Source: Ramlibacter henchirensis
GTDB taxonomy: Bacteria > Pseudomonadota > Gammaproteobacteria > Burkholderiales > Burkholderiaceae_C
Length of the DNA stretch: 64,000 nucleotides
Reading direction: 5' to 3'
Assembly: GCF_004682015.1 (NCBI RefSeq)
Contig: NZ_SMLM01000003.1
Span: 310,001 to 374,000, forward strand
Part shown: positions 43,606-52,284 of the stretch, piece by piece
Layout of the letters: each line of letters begins with the position of its first letter
Position numbering within the stretch: the first letter of the stretch is position 1
The notes under the pieces: model-generated
What the model saw: the letters and a program-made list of their open reading frames with translations, nothing else
What the model was told of the DNA's origin: nothing
Databases searched by the model: none
Position numbers and translations under genes: made by a program

Positions 43606-44808
43606 ATGACCCACTCGCACAACGTGCCTCGCCGCACCGTCCTGGCGGCGGCCGCGCTCACCGCTGCCGCGCCGCTGGCTTTCGCGCAGCAGCCGCCGAT
43701 CCGCATCGGCAGCACCCTGGCCCTGACCGGGCCGCTGTCCGCCACCGCGCAGGTGCACAAGCTGGTGGGCGACATCTACGTCGAGGACCTCAACCGCCGC
43801 GGCGGCCTGCTGGGCCGCAAGGTGGAATGGGTGCTGAAGGACGACCAGTCCAAGCCGGACCTGGCCCGCACGCTGTACGAGCAGCTCATCACCTCGGACA
43901 AGGTGGACCTGCTGATGGGGCCGTACGCCACCGGCGCAATCCTCTCCGCCATGGGCGTTGCGCAGCGCTACGAGAAGGTGCTGGTGCACCACACGCTGGG
44001 CGTGCCCTCGCTGGCCAAGTACGACAAGCAGTTCCCGGCCTGGTCGCTCGGCTCCGACCCGGCCAACACGACGACCAACACCGTGTTCGAGGCGCTGGCC
44101 AAGGGCCCCAAGCCGCCCAAGACCGTCGCGGTCGTCACGAGCAAGTTCCCGTCGATCCACTTCATGTCGATGGGCGCGCGCGAGACGATCAAGAAGCGCG
44201 GCCTGCAGGAAGTGCTGTTCCTCGAATGGGAGTTCGGCAACCGCGACTTCGGCCCGATCGCCAGCCGCATCAAGGACGCGAAGCCGGACTTCGTGTGGGT
44301 GGGCGCCATCGGCCTGGACGGCAACCTGCTGCTCGACGCGATGAAGAAGATCGACTACGCGCCGCCGCAGCACTTCTACCTCTACCCCGCGCCCGGCCCG
44401 CTGGTCACGCTGCCGGAGGCGCAGGGCGCGCTGTCGGTGACCATCTTCGAGGAGCACCCGCCCTTCAGCTCGCGCCCGAAGGCCCAGGAGTTCATCAAGA
44501 CCTACCGCGAGCGCGCGGCCAAGGCCAACTTCCCCGACACCTCGGTCGAGGTGCAGGCCGCTGCTTCGTTCACCGCCTGGCAGATCCTGGAAACGGCGGT
44601 CAACGCCACCAAGGGGCTGGACGACAAGCAGATCGCCGAGTGGCTGAAGAAGAACAAGGTCGAGACCATCCAGGGCAACCTGCGCTTCGACGGCCCATCG
44701 AACTACGGCGACGACCTGATGCGCATCAAGCAGGTGCAGAACGGCAAATGGCAGGTGGTGTACCCGCCCGAGTTCGCAGCACCGGGCGCGAAGATGATCG
44801 CGCGCTGA
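43606..44808 (+). CDS. branched-chain-type ABC substrate-binding protein
   Basis: A 400-residue type I periplasmic receptor of the LivJ family. The signal has a twin-arginine-like start (PRRTVLAAAALTAAAPLAFAQ), and the mature protein begins with IRIGSTLALTGPLSA, typical of aromatic and branched-chain binders. AAGGAG lies six bases before ATG 43606. The stop is four bases before the first permease gene. In this catabolic context the ligand is more likely an aromatic acid or its breakdown product than leucine. Confidence 0.93.
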   Translation: MTHSHNVPRRTVLAAAALTAAAPLAFAQQPPIRIGSTLALTGPLSATAQVHKLVGDIYVEDLNRRGGLLGRKVEWVLKDDQSKPDLARTLYEQLITSDKVDLLMGPYATGAILSAMGVAQRYEKVLVHHTLGVPSLAKYDKQFPAWSLGSDPANTTTNTVFEALAKGPKPPKTVAVVTSKFPSIHFMSMGARETIKKRGLQEVLFLEWEFGNRDFGPIASRIKDAKPDFVWVGAIGLDGNLLLDAMKKIDYAPPQHFYLYPAPGPLVTLPEAQGALSVTIFEEHPPFSSRPKAQEFIKTYRERAAKANFPDTSVEVQAAASFTAWQILETAVNATKGLDDKQIAEWLKKNKVETIQGNLRFDGPSNYGDDLMRIKQVQNGKWQVVYPPEFAAPGAKMIAR

Positions 44809-44812
44809 CCCG

Positions 44813-45676
44813 ATGTCCTTCCCGAGCTGGACGCTGCTCGCGCAGTCGGTGCTGTCGGGCGTGTTCGCGGGCGCCCTCTACGGCTTGCTGGGGCTGGGCC
44901 TGGGCTTGTCGTGGGGGCTGCTGCGCACCATCAACCTGACGCACTTCGCCTTCGCGTTCCTCTCCGCGTACATCTGCTACCAGCTGGCGGTGGTGTCCAA
45001 GGTGGACCCGCTGCTCACGCTGGCGGGCATCGTGCCGCTGATGTTCGCGCTGGGCGCGGCGCTGCACTGGCTGACCGACCGCTTCCGGCTGTCACCGTTC
45101 AGCTCGCTGCTGCTCACGTTCGGCTTCATGGGCATCGCCGAGTCGGTGATGCAGACGATCTGGACGGCGGACCCGCGCAAGCTGGAGTCGCACTACGCCG
45201 AGATGAAGCTGCGGCTCGGCCCGCTGTTCCTGCCGATCCCGGAATTGCTGGCGCTTTTCCTGGCCGTGGCGATCTCGGTCGCGGTCTGGGCGGTGCTGCG
45301 CTACACGGACCTCGGCAAGGCGCTGCGCGCTTCGGCGGAAGATGCGCCCGTCGCCGCCGCCTTCGGCATCAACCAGCGCCGCAACGGCTACCTGCTCGCG
45401 GGCACCTGCGCTGCGCTGGCCGGCGTGGCGGGCGTGTGCATCGCGCTGTCCAGCAGCATCAGCCCGTCGCAGATGTACGCATGGGTGGGCGTGGTGTTCG
45501 CCGCCGTGATGCTCGGCGGCCTGGGCACCGCGCTCGGGCCGCTGGTGGCCGGCGTCATCATCGGCGTCAGTGAAGCGGTCACGATGGCCGTCACCTCGCC
45601 CTCATGGGCGCCGCTCGTGTCGTTCACGCTGCTGATCCTGATCCTGCTGTTGCGGCCGGGGCGCATCGGGCGATGA
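44813..45676 (+). CDS. ABC permease, LivH type
   Basis: A 287-residue inner-membrane permease with eight or nine hydrophobic segments. It starts LLAQSVLSGVFAGALYGLLGLGLGLSWGLLR and contains the LivH-like loop LRYTDLGKALRASAEDAPVAAAFGIN, which contacts the ATPase. ATG 44813 is four bases after the binding-protein gene. The stop overlaps the next start (ATGA). It forms the membrane channel with the LivM domain encoded next. Confidence 0.93.
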   Translation: MSFPSWTLLAQSVLSGVFAGALYGLLGLGLGLSWGLLRTINLTHFAFAFLSAYICYQLAVVSKVDPLLTLAGIVPLMFALGAALHWLTDRFRLSPFSSLLLTFGFMGIAESVMQTIWTADPRKLESHYAEMKLRLGPLFLPIPELLALFLAVAISVAVWAVLRYTDLGKALRASAEDAPVAAAFGINQRRNGYLLAGTCAALAGVAGVCIALSSSISPSQMYAWVGVVFAAVMLGGLGTALGPLVAGVIIGVSEAVTMAVTSPSWAPLVSFTLLILILLLRPGRIGR

Positions 45677-47454
45677 AGCTGCGCGCCGCTCCCGCAGCCG
45701 TCGCCGGCGCCGGCGTGCTGCTGGCCGTGCTGCCGTTCTTCCGGCTGCCGGCCTTCTACGAGTCGTTCCTGTACCTGGCGCTGTTCTGGATCGTGCTGGC
45801 CACGTCCTGGAACATCCTGTCGGGGTACGCGGGCTATTTCTCCTTCGGACACGGCGCGTTCTTCGGCGCGGGCGTGTACACGAGCGCGACGCTCGCAGCG
45901 AAATTCGAGTGGCCGTTCCTCTGGACGCTGCCCGTGGCCGCGCTCATCGCGGCGGCCATCGGCGTGGGCGTCGGCGCGGTGGCCTTCCGGGTGCGCGGCG
46001 TTCGGGGCGAGCTGTTCGCGCTGCTCACGCTGGCTGTCACGTTCGTCGTCGCCACCATCGTCGGCAACACGCCGATCGACGGCGGACCCGGCGTGTACCT
46101 CAACGCGGTGCCGGTCCCGAAGCTCGGCCCGACGCCGACCGGCAGCCTGTTCCTGATGATGCTGGCCGCGGCCGTGGTGACGTTGCTGATTTCCTGGGGG
46201 ATCCGCCATTCGCGTTTCGGGGCGGGCCTGTTCGCGATCCACGACGACGAGGAAGCCGCGGAAGTGATGGGCGTGCCCACCTACCGCTGGAAGCTGGCGG
46301 CGCTGGCGGTTTCGTGCGCCCTGGCGGGATGGGCCGGCGGCATCCATGCGCTCTTCATTTCGTACGTCACGACGGCGGAGACGTTCAACCTGACCGTGCC
46401 GCTGACGGTGGTGCTCATGAGCATCCTGGGCGGGACGCGCCACTGGATCGGCCCGGCGATCGGGGCGGTGGCGATCACCTGCCTGCTGTTCGCCTTCACG
46501 GGCGGGGAATATGCGGTGCTGGGGAAGGGCGTGATCGGGTTGATCCTGGTGATCGGGATCCTGTTCATGCCGGAAGGGGTGATGGGGAAGTTGCGGCGCA
46601 GGATGCGGCCCGACGCATCGGCGCGTGCCCCCCTCCCAACCTCCCCCCAGAGGGGGGAGGAGCAAGGGAAGGTCCTCCCTCCCCCTCTGGGGGAGGGTTG
46701 GGGAGGGGGCACGCACGCTGCCCAAACGCCCCTGCTCCAGGTCAAAAACCTCTCCAAATCCTTCCGCGGCCTCAAGGCCCTCTCCAACGTCAGCCTCGAA
46801 GTCCGCCGCGGCGAGATCCTCGGCCTGCTGGGTCCTAACGGCTCGGGCAAGTCCACCTTCATCAATGTCGTCAGCGGCCATTACCTGCCCAACGGCGGCG
46901 AGGTGTGGCTCGAGGGGCGCAACATCGCGGGCCTGCCGGCGCACCAGATCGCGCGCGCCGGCATCGCGCGCACTTACCAGATCCCGCGGCCCTTCTCGCA
47001 GATGAGCGTGCTCGACAACGTGGCGATCGCCGCGATGTACGCGGGCCAGGGCCTGCGGTCGATGGAAGAGGGCCGCCGCGAGGCGCTGCAGTGGCTCGAA
47101 TTCACGCACCTGGCCGGCAAGGCCAAGGTGCTGCCGGGCGAGCTCAACCTGCACCAGCGTAAGTTCCTCGAGCTGGCCCGTGCGCTTGCATCGAGGCCGA
47201 GGCTCGTGCTGCTCGACGAAGTGCTGTGCGGGCTCACGCCCACCGAGATCCAGTCCGCCGTCGCGCTGATCCGTCGCATCCGCGACCAGGGCACGACCAT
47301 CGTGTTCGTGGAGCACGTGATGGACGCCGTGATGGCGCTGACGGATCGCATCGTCGTGTTCGACCAGGGCGCGATGCTGGCCGAAGGCGCGCCGCGCGAG
47401 GTGATGCAAAGCCCGGCGGTGATGAGCGCGTACCTGGGGGTGTCGCATGCTTGA
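45673..47454 (+). CDS. fused ABC permease-ATPase, LivM-LivG
   Basis: A 593-residue fusion. Residues ~1-315 are a LivM permease (FYESFLYLALFWIVLATSWNILSGYAGYFSFGH, and the loop FAIHDDEEAAEVMGV). Residues ~350-593 are a LivG ATPase: Walker A GPNGSGKS near 398, LNLHQRKFLELARAL at the signature position, and Walker B RLVLLDEVLCGL. The linker (~318-347, Pro/Gly-rich) is coded by a 90-bp palindromic element read in frame. No in-frame start codon follows the element, so a separate LivG is unlikely. Its end overlaps livF by eight bases. Confidence 0.9.
   Translation: MKLRAAPAAVAGAGVLLAVLPFFRLPAFYESFLYLALFWIVLATSWNILSGYAGYFSFGHGAFFGAGVYTSATLAAKFEWPFLWTLPVAALIAAAIGVGVGAVAFRVRGVRGELFALLTLAVTFVVATIVGNTPIDGGPGVYLNAVPVPKLGPTPTGSLFLMMLAAAVVTLLISWGIRHSRFGAGLFAIHDDEEAAEVMGVPTYRWKLAALAVSCALAGWAGGIHALFISYVTTAETFNLTVPLTVVLMSILGGTRHWIGPAIGAVAITCLLFAFTGGEYAVLGKGVIGLILVIGILFMPEGVMGKLRRRMRPDASARAPLPTSPQRGEEQGKVLPPPLGEGWGGGTHAAQTPLLQVKNLSKSFRGLKALSNVSLEVRRGEILGLLGPNGSGKSTFINVVSGHYLPNGGEVWLEGRNIAGLPAHQIARAGIARTYQIPRPFSQMSVLDNVAIAAMYAGQGLRSMEEGRREALQWLEFTHLAGKAKVLPGELNLHQRKFLELARALASRPRLVLLDEVLCGLTPTEIQSAVALIRRIRDQGTTIVFVEHVMDAVMALTDRIVVFDQGAMLAEGAPREVMQSPAVMSAYLGVSHA
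46624..46713. repeat. 90-bp palindromic repeat inside the LivM-LivG gene
   Basis: Outer arms CGTGCCCCCCTCCC (from 46624) and GGGAGGGGGCACG (ending 46713) are near-perfect complements; two inner GC-rich hairpins sit between them. The length is divisible by three and no stop occurs in the frame used. Similar palindromes are common between betaproteobacterial genes; this one codes for a Pro/Gly-rich linker. Confidence 0.75.
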
Positions 47455-48151
47455 ACTGCAGCAGCTCACCGTGGCCTACGGCCAGGCGCGCGCGCTCTGG
47501 GACATTTCCATGCACGTGAAGCAGGGCGAGCTGCTCTGCGTCGTCGGGCCCAACGGCGCCGGCAAGACCACGCTGGTCAACACGCTGGCCGGCATCCTGC
47601 GCCCGGTGTCTGGGCGCATCGTGATGGAGGGCCGCGACATCACGCGGCTGGCCCCGCACCGGTTCTGCGAGGCCGGCATCGCGCTGGTGCCCGAGGGGCG
47701 GCGCCTCTTCGCCGGCATGACGGTGGCGGAGAACCTGGACATCGGCAGCTTCCTGCCGGCGGCGAAGAAGCGGCGGCGCGAGACGCTCGACGAAGTGCTG
47801 CAGCTCTTCCCGGCGCTCAAGGCCAGGCTCCCCGCGCCGGCGGGCGAGCTCTCCGGCGGGCAGCAGCAGATGGTGGCCATCGGCCGCGCGCTGATGGCGC
47901 GCCCGCGGCTGCTGCTGCTGGACGAGCCTTCGCTCGGCCTGTCGCCCATCGTCGTGGGCGACATGTTCGATGCCATCCGCAAGGTGAGCGCCGGCGGCAT
48001 CACCATCGTGCTGGTCGAGCAGAACGTGTCGATGGCGATGCGCATCTCGCACCGTGCCTGCGTGCTCGAGCTGGGCCGCATCGTGGCCGAAGGCGTGCCG
48101 GAGGAGCTGATGAAACGGCCCGAGATCCGGCAGGCCTACCTGGGTGTCTGA
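47447..48151 (+). CDS. ABC ATP-binding protein, LivF type
   Basis: A 234-residue ATPase of the LivF family. Walker A GPNGAGKT is at ~38-45, the signature LSGGQQQMVAIGRAL near 138, and Walker B RLLLLDEPSLGLSP near 160, with the switch His region LVEQNVSM. It pairs with the LivG domain of the fusion. It overlaps the upstream gene by eight bases. It is the last component of the importer (binding protein, LivH, LivMG, LivF). Confidence 0.94.
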   Translation: MLELQQLTVAYGQARALWDISMHVKQGELLCVVGPNGAGKTTLVNTLAGILRPVSGRIVMEGRDITRLAPHRFCEAGIALVPEGRRLFAGMTVAENLDIGSFLPAAKKRRRETLDEVLQLFPALKARLPAPAGELSGGQQQMVAIGRALMARPRLLLLDEPSLGLSPIVVGDMFDAIRKVSAGGITIVLVEQNVSMAMRISHRACVLELGRIVAEGVPEELMKRPEIRQAYLGV

Positions 48152-48170
48152 ATCAAAGGAGAAACCAAGC

Positions 48171-49202
48171 ATGCTGTTCCCCACCACCATCGTCGGCAGC
48201 TATCCGCAACCGGAGTGGCTGATCGACCGCGCCAAGCTGGCCGGACGCTTCCCGCCGCGCGTGCGCGCGCGAGAGCTCTGGCGCCTGCAGGAGCCCTATC
48301 TCGCGCAGGCGCAGGACGACGCCACGCTGCTGGCCATCCGCTTCCAGGAAGAAGCGGGGCTGGACATCGTGTCCGACGGCGAGATCCGCCGCGAGAGCTA
48401 CTCCAACCGCTTCGCCACCGCGCTGGAAGGCGTGGACCTGGACAACCCCGGCAGCGCGCTGGACCGGTCCGGCCATCCCAACCCGGTGCCGCGCATCGTG
48501 GGCAAGATCCGCCGCAAGCACGCGGTGGAAGTGGAGGACCTGAAGTTCCTCAAGCGCAACACCACGCGCAAGACCAAGATCACCGTGCCCGGTCCGTTCA
48601 CCATGCTGCAGCAGGCGCAGAACGACTTCTACAAGTCCGAGGAAGAGGCCGCGGCCGACTACGCCGACGCGGTCAACGCCGAGATCAAGGACCTGTTCGC
48701 GGCCGGCGCCGACGTCGTGCAGATCGACGAGCCCTACATGCAGGCGCGCCCCGAGAAGGCCAGGCAGTACGGGCTGGCGGCGCTGAACCGCGCGCTGGAC
48801 GGCGTGCAGGGCACGACCTGCGTGCACATCTGCTTCGGCTACGCGGCCATCATCCACGAGCGGCCGAGCGGCTACTCCTTCCTGCCCGAGCTGTCCGGCT
48901 GCCGCTGCAAGCAGGTCTCCATCGAGACGGCGCAATCGAACCTGGACACCAGCGTGCTCCAGCAGCTGGGCGGCAAGCAGGTGCTGGTCGGCTGCATCGA
49001 CCTGTCGGACATGAACGTGGAGACGCCCGAGGTCGTGGCCGGCCGCATCCGCAAGGCGCTGAAGCACATCAAGCCCGAGCAGGTGATCCTCGCGCCCGAC
49101 TGCGGCATGAAGTACCTGCCGCGCGAAGTGGCGCAGGGCAAGCTGCGCTCGATGGTGGAGGCCGCGCGCATGCTGCGGCAGGAGCACGGGGTGCGGCAAT
49201 GA
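48171..49202 (+). CDS. MetE-like cobalamin-independent methyltransferase
   Basis: A 343-residue protein matching the C-terminal zinc half of cobalamin-independent methionine synthase. Features are FPTTIVGSYPQPEWL at the start, DGEIRRESY, the VQIDEPYM core, and likely zinc ligands in VHICFGY and LAPDCGMKYLPREVA. Stand-alone proteins of this size methylate or demethylate varied thiols or small molecules. Next to an aromatic catabolic operon it could remove or transfer a substrate methyl group. AAAGGAG is nine bases before ATG 48171. It overlaps the next gene by four bases. Confidence 0.88.
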   Translation: MLFPTTIVGSYPQPEWLIDRAKLAGRFPPRVRARELWRLQEPYLAQAQDDATLLAIRFQEEAGLDIVSDGEIRRESYSNRFATALEGVDLDNPGSALDRSGHPNPVPRIVGKIRRKHAVEVEDLKFLKRNTTRKTKITVPGPFTMLQQAQNDFYKSEEEAAADYADAVNAEIKDLFAAGADVVQIDEPYMQARPEKARQYGLAALNRALDGVQGTTCVHICFGYAAIIHERPSGYSFLPELSGCRCKQVSIETAQSNLDTSVLQQLGGKQVLVGCIDLSDMNVETPEVVAGRIRKALKHIKPEQVILAPDCGMKYLPREVAQGKLRSMVEAARMLRQEHGVRQ

Positions 49203-50167
49203 GCGGGTTTTCCACTTCGCGCCGCAGGCTGCTGGCTGCCGCGGCGGCGCTGCCCGCCGCGATGGCGCTGCCGGCGTTCGCGCAGGACGGCAACGTCCGC
49301 CTGATCGTGCCGTTCGGCGCGGGCACGACGACCGACATCGTCAGCCGCGTCGTGGCCGAGGGCCTGGGCCGCGCGCTGCAGCAGACCATCGTGGTCGAGA
49401 ACCGCGCCGGCGCGGGCGGCGCCTCGGGCAGCGACCTGGTCGCCAAGGCGGCGCCGGATGGACGCACCATCGTCATGGGCACCGTGGGCACGCACGCCAT
49501 CAACTCCTCGCTGTTCCGCAAGCTGCCGTACGACCCGCTCAAGGATTTCGCGCCGCTCGCTCTGGTGGGCTTCACGCCGACGCTGCTGGTCGTGGCCGCC
49601 GATTCGCCGGCGAAGTCCCTGCGCGACCTGGCGGCGCTCGCGGCGCGGCGGGAGGGCATCACCTTCGCTTCGGCCGGCAACGGCACCTCGGGCCACCTCG
49701 CGGGCGAGATGCTGGCGCAGCGGCTGGGCGGGCGGATGGTGCACGTGCCGTACAAGGAAGGCGGCATGGCGCTGACGTCCGTCATCGGCCGCCAGGTGGA
49801 CTTCATGTTCTATCACCCGGCCGCGGTGAACCCGCAGATCCGGGCCGGCAAGCTGCGCGCCCTGGGCGCCAGCAGCGCTCAACGCAGCGCGGCGGCTCCT
49901 GACGTGCCCACGCTGCTGGAGCAGGGCGTGCGCGACTTCGACCTGGTTGCCTGGTTCATGCTGTATGCGCCGGCCGCGACGCCGGCCGCCACGCTGGACC
50001 GGCTGCGCCGTGCATCCACGACGGCCCTGGCCGACGCCGCCGCGAAGCTGCAGGAGCAGGGCGTGGAGCAGCGCCGGCTGCGCCCCGACGAACTCGCCGC
50101 CTTCAACAAGTCGGAGATCGACAAGTGGGGCGAGCTGGTCAGGCGCTCTGGAGCGCAGGTGGATTGA
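49199..50167 (+). CDS. Bug/TctC-family solute-binding protein
   Basis: A 322-residue periplasmic receptor of the Bug family, greatly expanded in Bordetella, Ramlibacter and relatives. The signal has a twin-arginine-like start (STSRRRLLAAAAALPAAMALPAFAQ), followed by VRLIVPFGAGTTTDIVSRVVAEGLG and the ENRAGAGGASGSDLVAKAAPDG strand typical of this family. TctA/TctB membrane partners are absent, as for most Bug genes. The ATGA overlap with the methyltransferase gene places it in the same operon. Its 3' end overlaps the convergent crp-like gene by 29 bases. Confidence 0.93.
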   Translation: MSGFSTSRRRLLAAAAALPAAMALPAFAQDGNVRLIVPFGAGTTTDIVSRVVAEGLGRALQQTIVVENRAGAGGASGSDLVAKAAPDGRTIVMGTVGTHAINSSLFRKLPYDPLKDFAPLALVGFTPTLLVVAADSPAKSLRDLAALAARREGITFASAGNGTSGHLAGEMLAQRLGGRMVHVPYKEGGMALTSVIGRQVDFMFYHPAAVNPQIRAGKLRALGASSAQRSAAAPDVPTLLEQGVRDFDLVAWFMLYAPAATPAATLDRLRRASTTALADAAAKLQEQGVEQRRLRPDELAAFNKSEIDKWGELVRRSGAQVD

Positions 50168-50927
50168 CGGTCGGCCTCGCCGCCGACTTCAGCATCGCGG
50201 TGAACAGCTGCCGGTCGGTCTTGTAGCAGCTGCACGAGGCCGCCCTCAGCCCGCGGTGGTCCAGCACCGTCACCCGGCCGCGGCTGTAGTCGATCAGCCC
50301 GCCGCGCTGCATCTCCTTGGCCGCGGCCGTGATGCCGACGCGGCGCACGCCCAGCATCTGCGCCAGGAACTCCTGCGTGACATGGATGCTGCGCGAGCCG
50401 GCGCGGTCGTGCGTCATCAGCAGCCAGCGCGCGAGCCGGGGCGACAGCTGGTGCGTGTGCAGGCAGGCGCTGGAAGCGGCCATCTGCCGCAGGGTGACGT
50501 GCACGAACCGGTTCACGGCGGCCCGCAGTTCGGCGTTGCGAAGGATCTCGGCGTCGAAATCCTCCGCGTCCGCACGCAAGGCCGTGCCGCCCTCCTGCAC
50601 GATGGCCGTCAGCGGCGCCGACGCGATGCCCAGCGCAAGCTGGATGCCGACCATGCCTTCGTGGCCGACCATGGCCACTTCGGCGCAGGGTTCGCGCTCG
50701 CAGGTGGCGAACAGGCAGACCAGGGCGTCGACCGGGAAGTAGACGTGCCGCGTGGGCGCGTCCGCTTCCTGCAGCAATTCGCCCAGCTCCAGTTCCACGG
50801 GCCGGCACATCGACTCCAGCAGCCGCGCCTCCTCCCGCGGGAGCAGGTCGATGAAGGTGTTGTGGGGGCTGACCATGGGGCTAGGCTCGCTGAATATCTC
50901 ACCCAGGGCCCGTGCGAGCGGCTTCAC
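50139..50927 (-). CDS. Crp/Fnr-family transcriptional regulator
   Basis: A 262-residue regulator with an N-terminal cNMP-binding-like beta barrel (ELGELLQEADAPTRHVYFPVDALVCL) and a C-terminal winged HTH (VTQEFLAQMLGVRRVGITAAAKEMQRGGLIDYSRGRVTVLD). The residues that contact cAMP in Crp are not evident, nor are the four Fnr cysteines, so the signal is unknown. GTG 50927 is chosen because it overlaps the stop of tolC (GTGA) and GAGGG lies upstream; ATG 50876 is an alternative. It is the distal gene of the type I secretion operon. This may be feedback control of secretion or of the envelope. Confidence 0.9.
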   Translation of the reverse strand: MKPLARALGEIFSEPSPMVSPHNTFIDLLPREEARLLESMCRPVELELGELLQEADAPTRHVYFPVDALVCLFATCEREPCAEVAMVGHEGMVGIQLALGIASAPLTAIVQEGGTALRADAEDFDAEILRNAELRAAVNRFVHVTLRQMAASSACLHTHQLSPRLARWLLMTHDRAGSRSIHVTQEFLAQMLGVRRVGITAAAKEMQRGGLIDYSRGRVTVLDHRGLRAASCSCYKTDRQLFTAMLKSAARPTVNPPALQSA

Positions 50928-52282
50928 CCGCCGGCCCTCACGGGTTTGAAGTAACTGGCCATCTCCACCAGGTCGGACATCTGCAGCACGCCGGCGGCAA
51001 AGCGCAGGCGAAGCAGGCTCAGCAGGTGGTTGTAGCGCGCCTGGGCGAGGGTGCGCCGGGCGTCGAACAGCTGCTGCTGAGCCTGCAGCACGTCCAGGTT
51101 GATGCGCTGGCCGCCGGCCACGCTGCGCCGCGTGGCTTCCACCAGCAGCGTCGCGGAATCCAGGGCGGCGCGGGCCGCATCCAGGCGCGCAACACTGCTG
51201 GCGGTGAGATCGAACTGCTTGCGCAACTCGATCAGCACTTCGTTGGTGGCGACATCCAGGTCCGCCTTGGCCTTTTCGGCGTTCGACTCGGCCTGCGCGA
51301 CCGCGGCCGAGACCGCTCCGCCCGAATACAGCGGCACGTTGAGCTGCACGCCGACGCTGCGGATGTTGGCCTTCTGGTTGAAGGTGGTGATGCTCTCCGA
51401 ATCGTTGCGGCCTGCGCTGGCCACCAAGTCGAGCCGGGGCAGGTGGCCGGCACGGTGCCTGTTGGCCTCTTCCTGCGCCACGTCGACCGCGTGCCGCCGC
51501 GCCTGGATCTCCGGGTTGGTGCTGAGGGCGATGCCGCGCCAGTCCGCGAATTCGCCCGGCACGAGCTGCTTGACCCGGAAATCGTCGGTCAAGGCATCCA
51601 GCTGCGAGACGTCCTGCCCCACGATGGCGCTCAGCGCATCGCGCGCGTTGCGGACGTTGTCGTTGGCCTCCAGCACCTGCGCGACGGCCAGGTCCAGCCG
51701 CGCCTGCGTTTCCACCACGTCCGTGCGCGTGCCTTCCCCGCGCAGGAACAGGCGCTGGTTGGTCCGCCGCTGCTCCGACAGCGCGTCGCGCTGCGCCACC
51801 GCGAGCGCCAGCTGGTCCTCCGCGTACTTGGCGAAGGTGTAGGCCGAGGCCAGGCGCACGATCAACTCCTGGCTGCGCCCGGCGAACTGCGCGTCGCTGC
51901 CCTTCGTCTGCGCCACGCCCTGGCGGTAGCGCGCCATGCCCTCCGGGTGGTACAGCGGCTGGCGCAGCTGGAGGTTGGCGGACAACGCGCTGTAGCGGCG
52001 GTGGTCGGTCGCCCCGCCGCCGACCCCGGTGTTGGTCACGTCCGCACGGTTTCGGGACGGCGCGTAGGTGGCCGCGATGCTGGGCAGCAGGTTGGACCTC
52101 CCCAGCACCGCGAACTGCTGCGCGGCCTCGTTCTCGTGCTGGGCCGACCGGTACACCGGGTCGTTCTTGACGGCGGCCTCGTAGGCTTCCACCAGGCTGA
52201 TGGCGAACGAGGAGGGCGCCGCAACGGCCAGCAGCGCGGCGGCCGCTACCAGCCGCAGTTTGTTTTTCTTGGCGGTGCTCAC
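50924..52282 (-). CDS. TolC-family outer membrane channel
   Basis: A 452-residue outer-membrane factor. A signal peptide (LRLVAAAALLAVAAPSSFA) is followed by SLVEAYEAAVKNDPVYRSAQHENEA, the usual start of TolC/PrtF proteins, and by the internal repeat of coiled-coil helices and strands. It forms the exit duct of the type I system. It starts two bases after the HlyD gene and overlaps the regulator gene at its end. Confidence 0.93.
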   Translation of the reverse strand: MSTAKKNKLRLVAAAALLAVAAPSSFAISLVEAYEAAVKNDPVYRSAQHENEAAQQFAVLGRSNLLPSIAATYAPSRNRADVTNTGVGGGATDHRRYSALSANLQLRQPLYHPEGMARYRQGVAQTKGSDAQFAGRSQELIVRLASAYTFAKYAEDQLALAVAQRDALSEQRRTNQRLFLRGEGTRTDVVETQARLDLAVAQVLEANDNVRNARDALSAIVGQDVSQLDALTDDFRVKQLVPGEFADWRGIALSTNPEIQARRHAVDVAQEEANRHRAGHLPRLDLVASAGRNDSESITTFNQKANIRSVGVQLNVPLYSGGAVSAAVAQAESNAEKAKADLDVATNEVLIELRKQFDLTASSVARLDAARAALDSATLLVEATRRSVAGGQRINLDVLQAQQQLFDARRTLAQARYNHLLSLLRLRFAAGVLQMSDLVEMASYFKPVRAGG

Positions 52283-52284
52283 GA

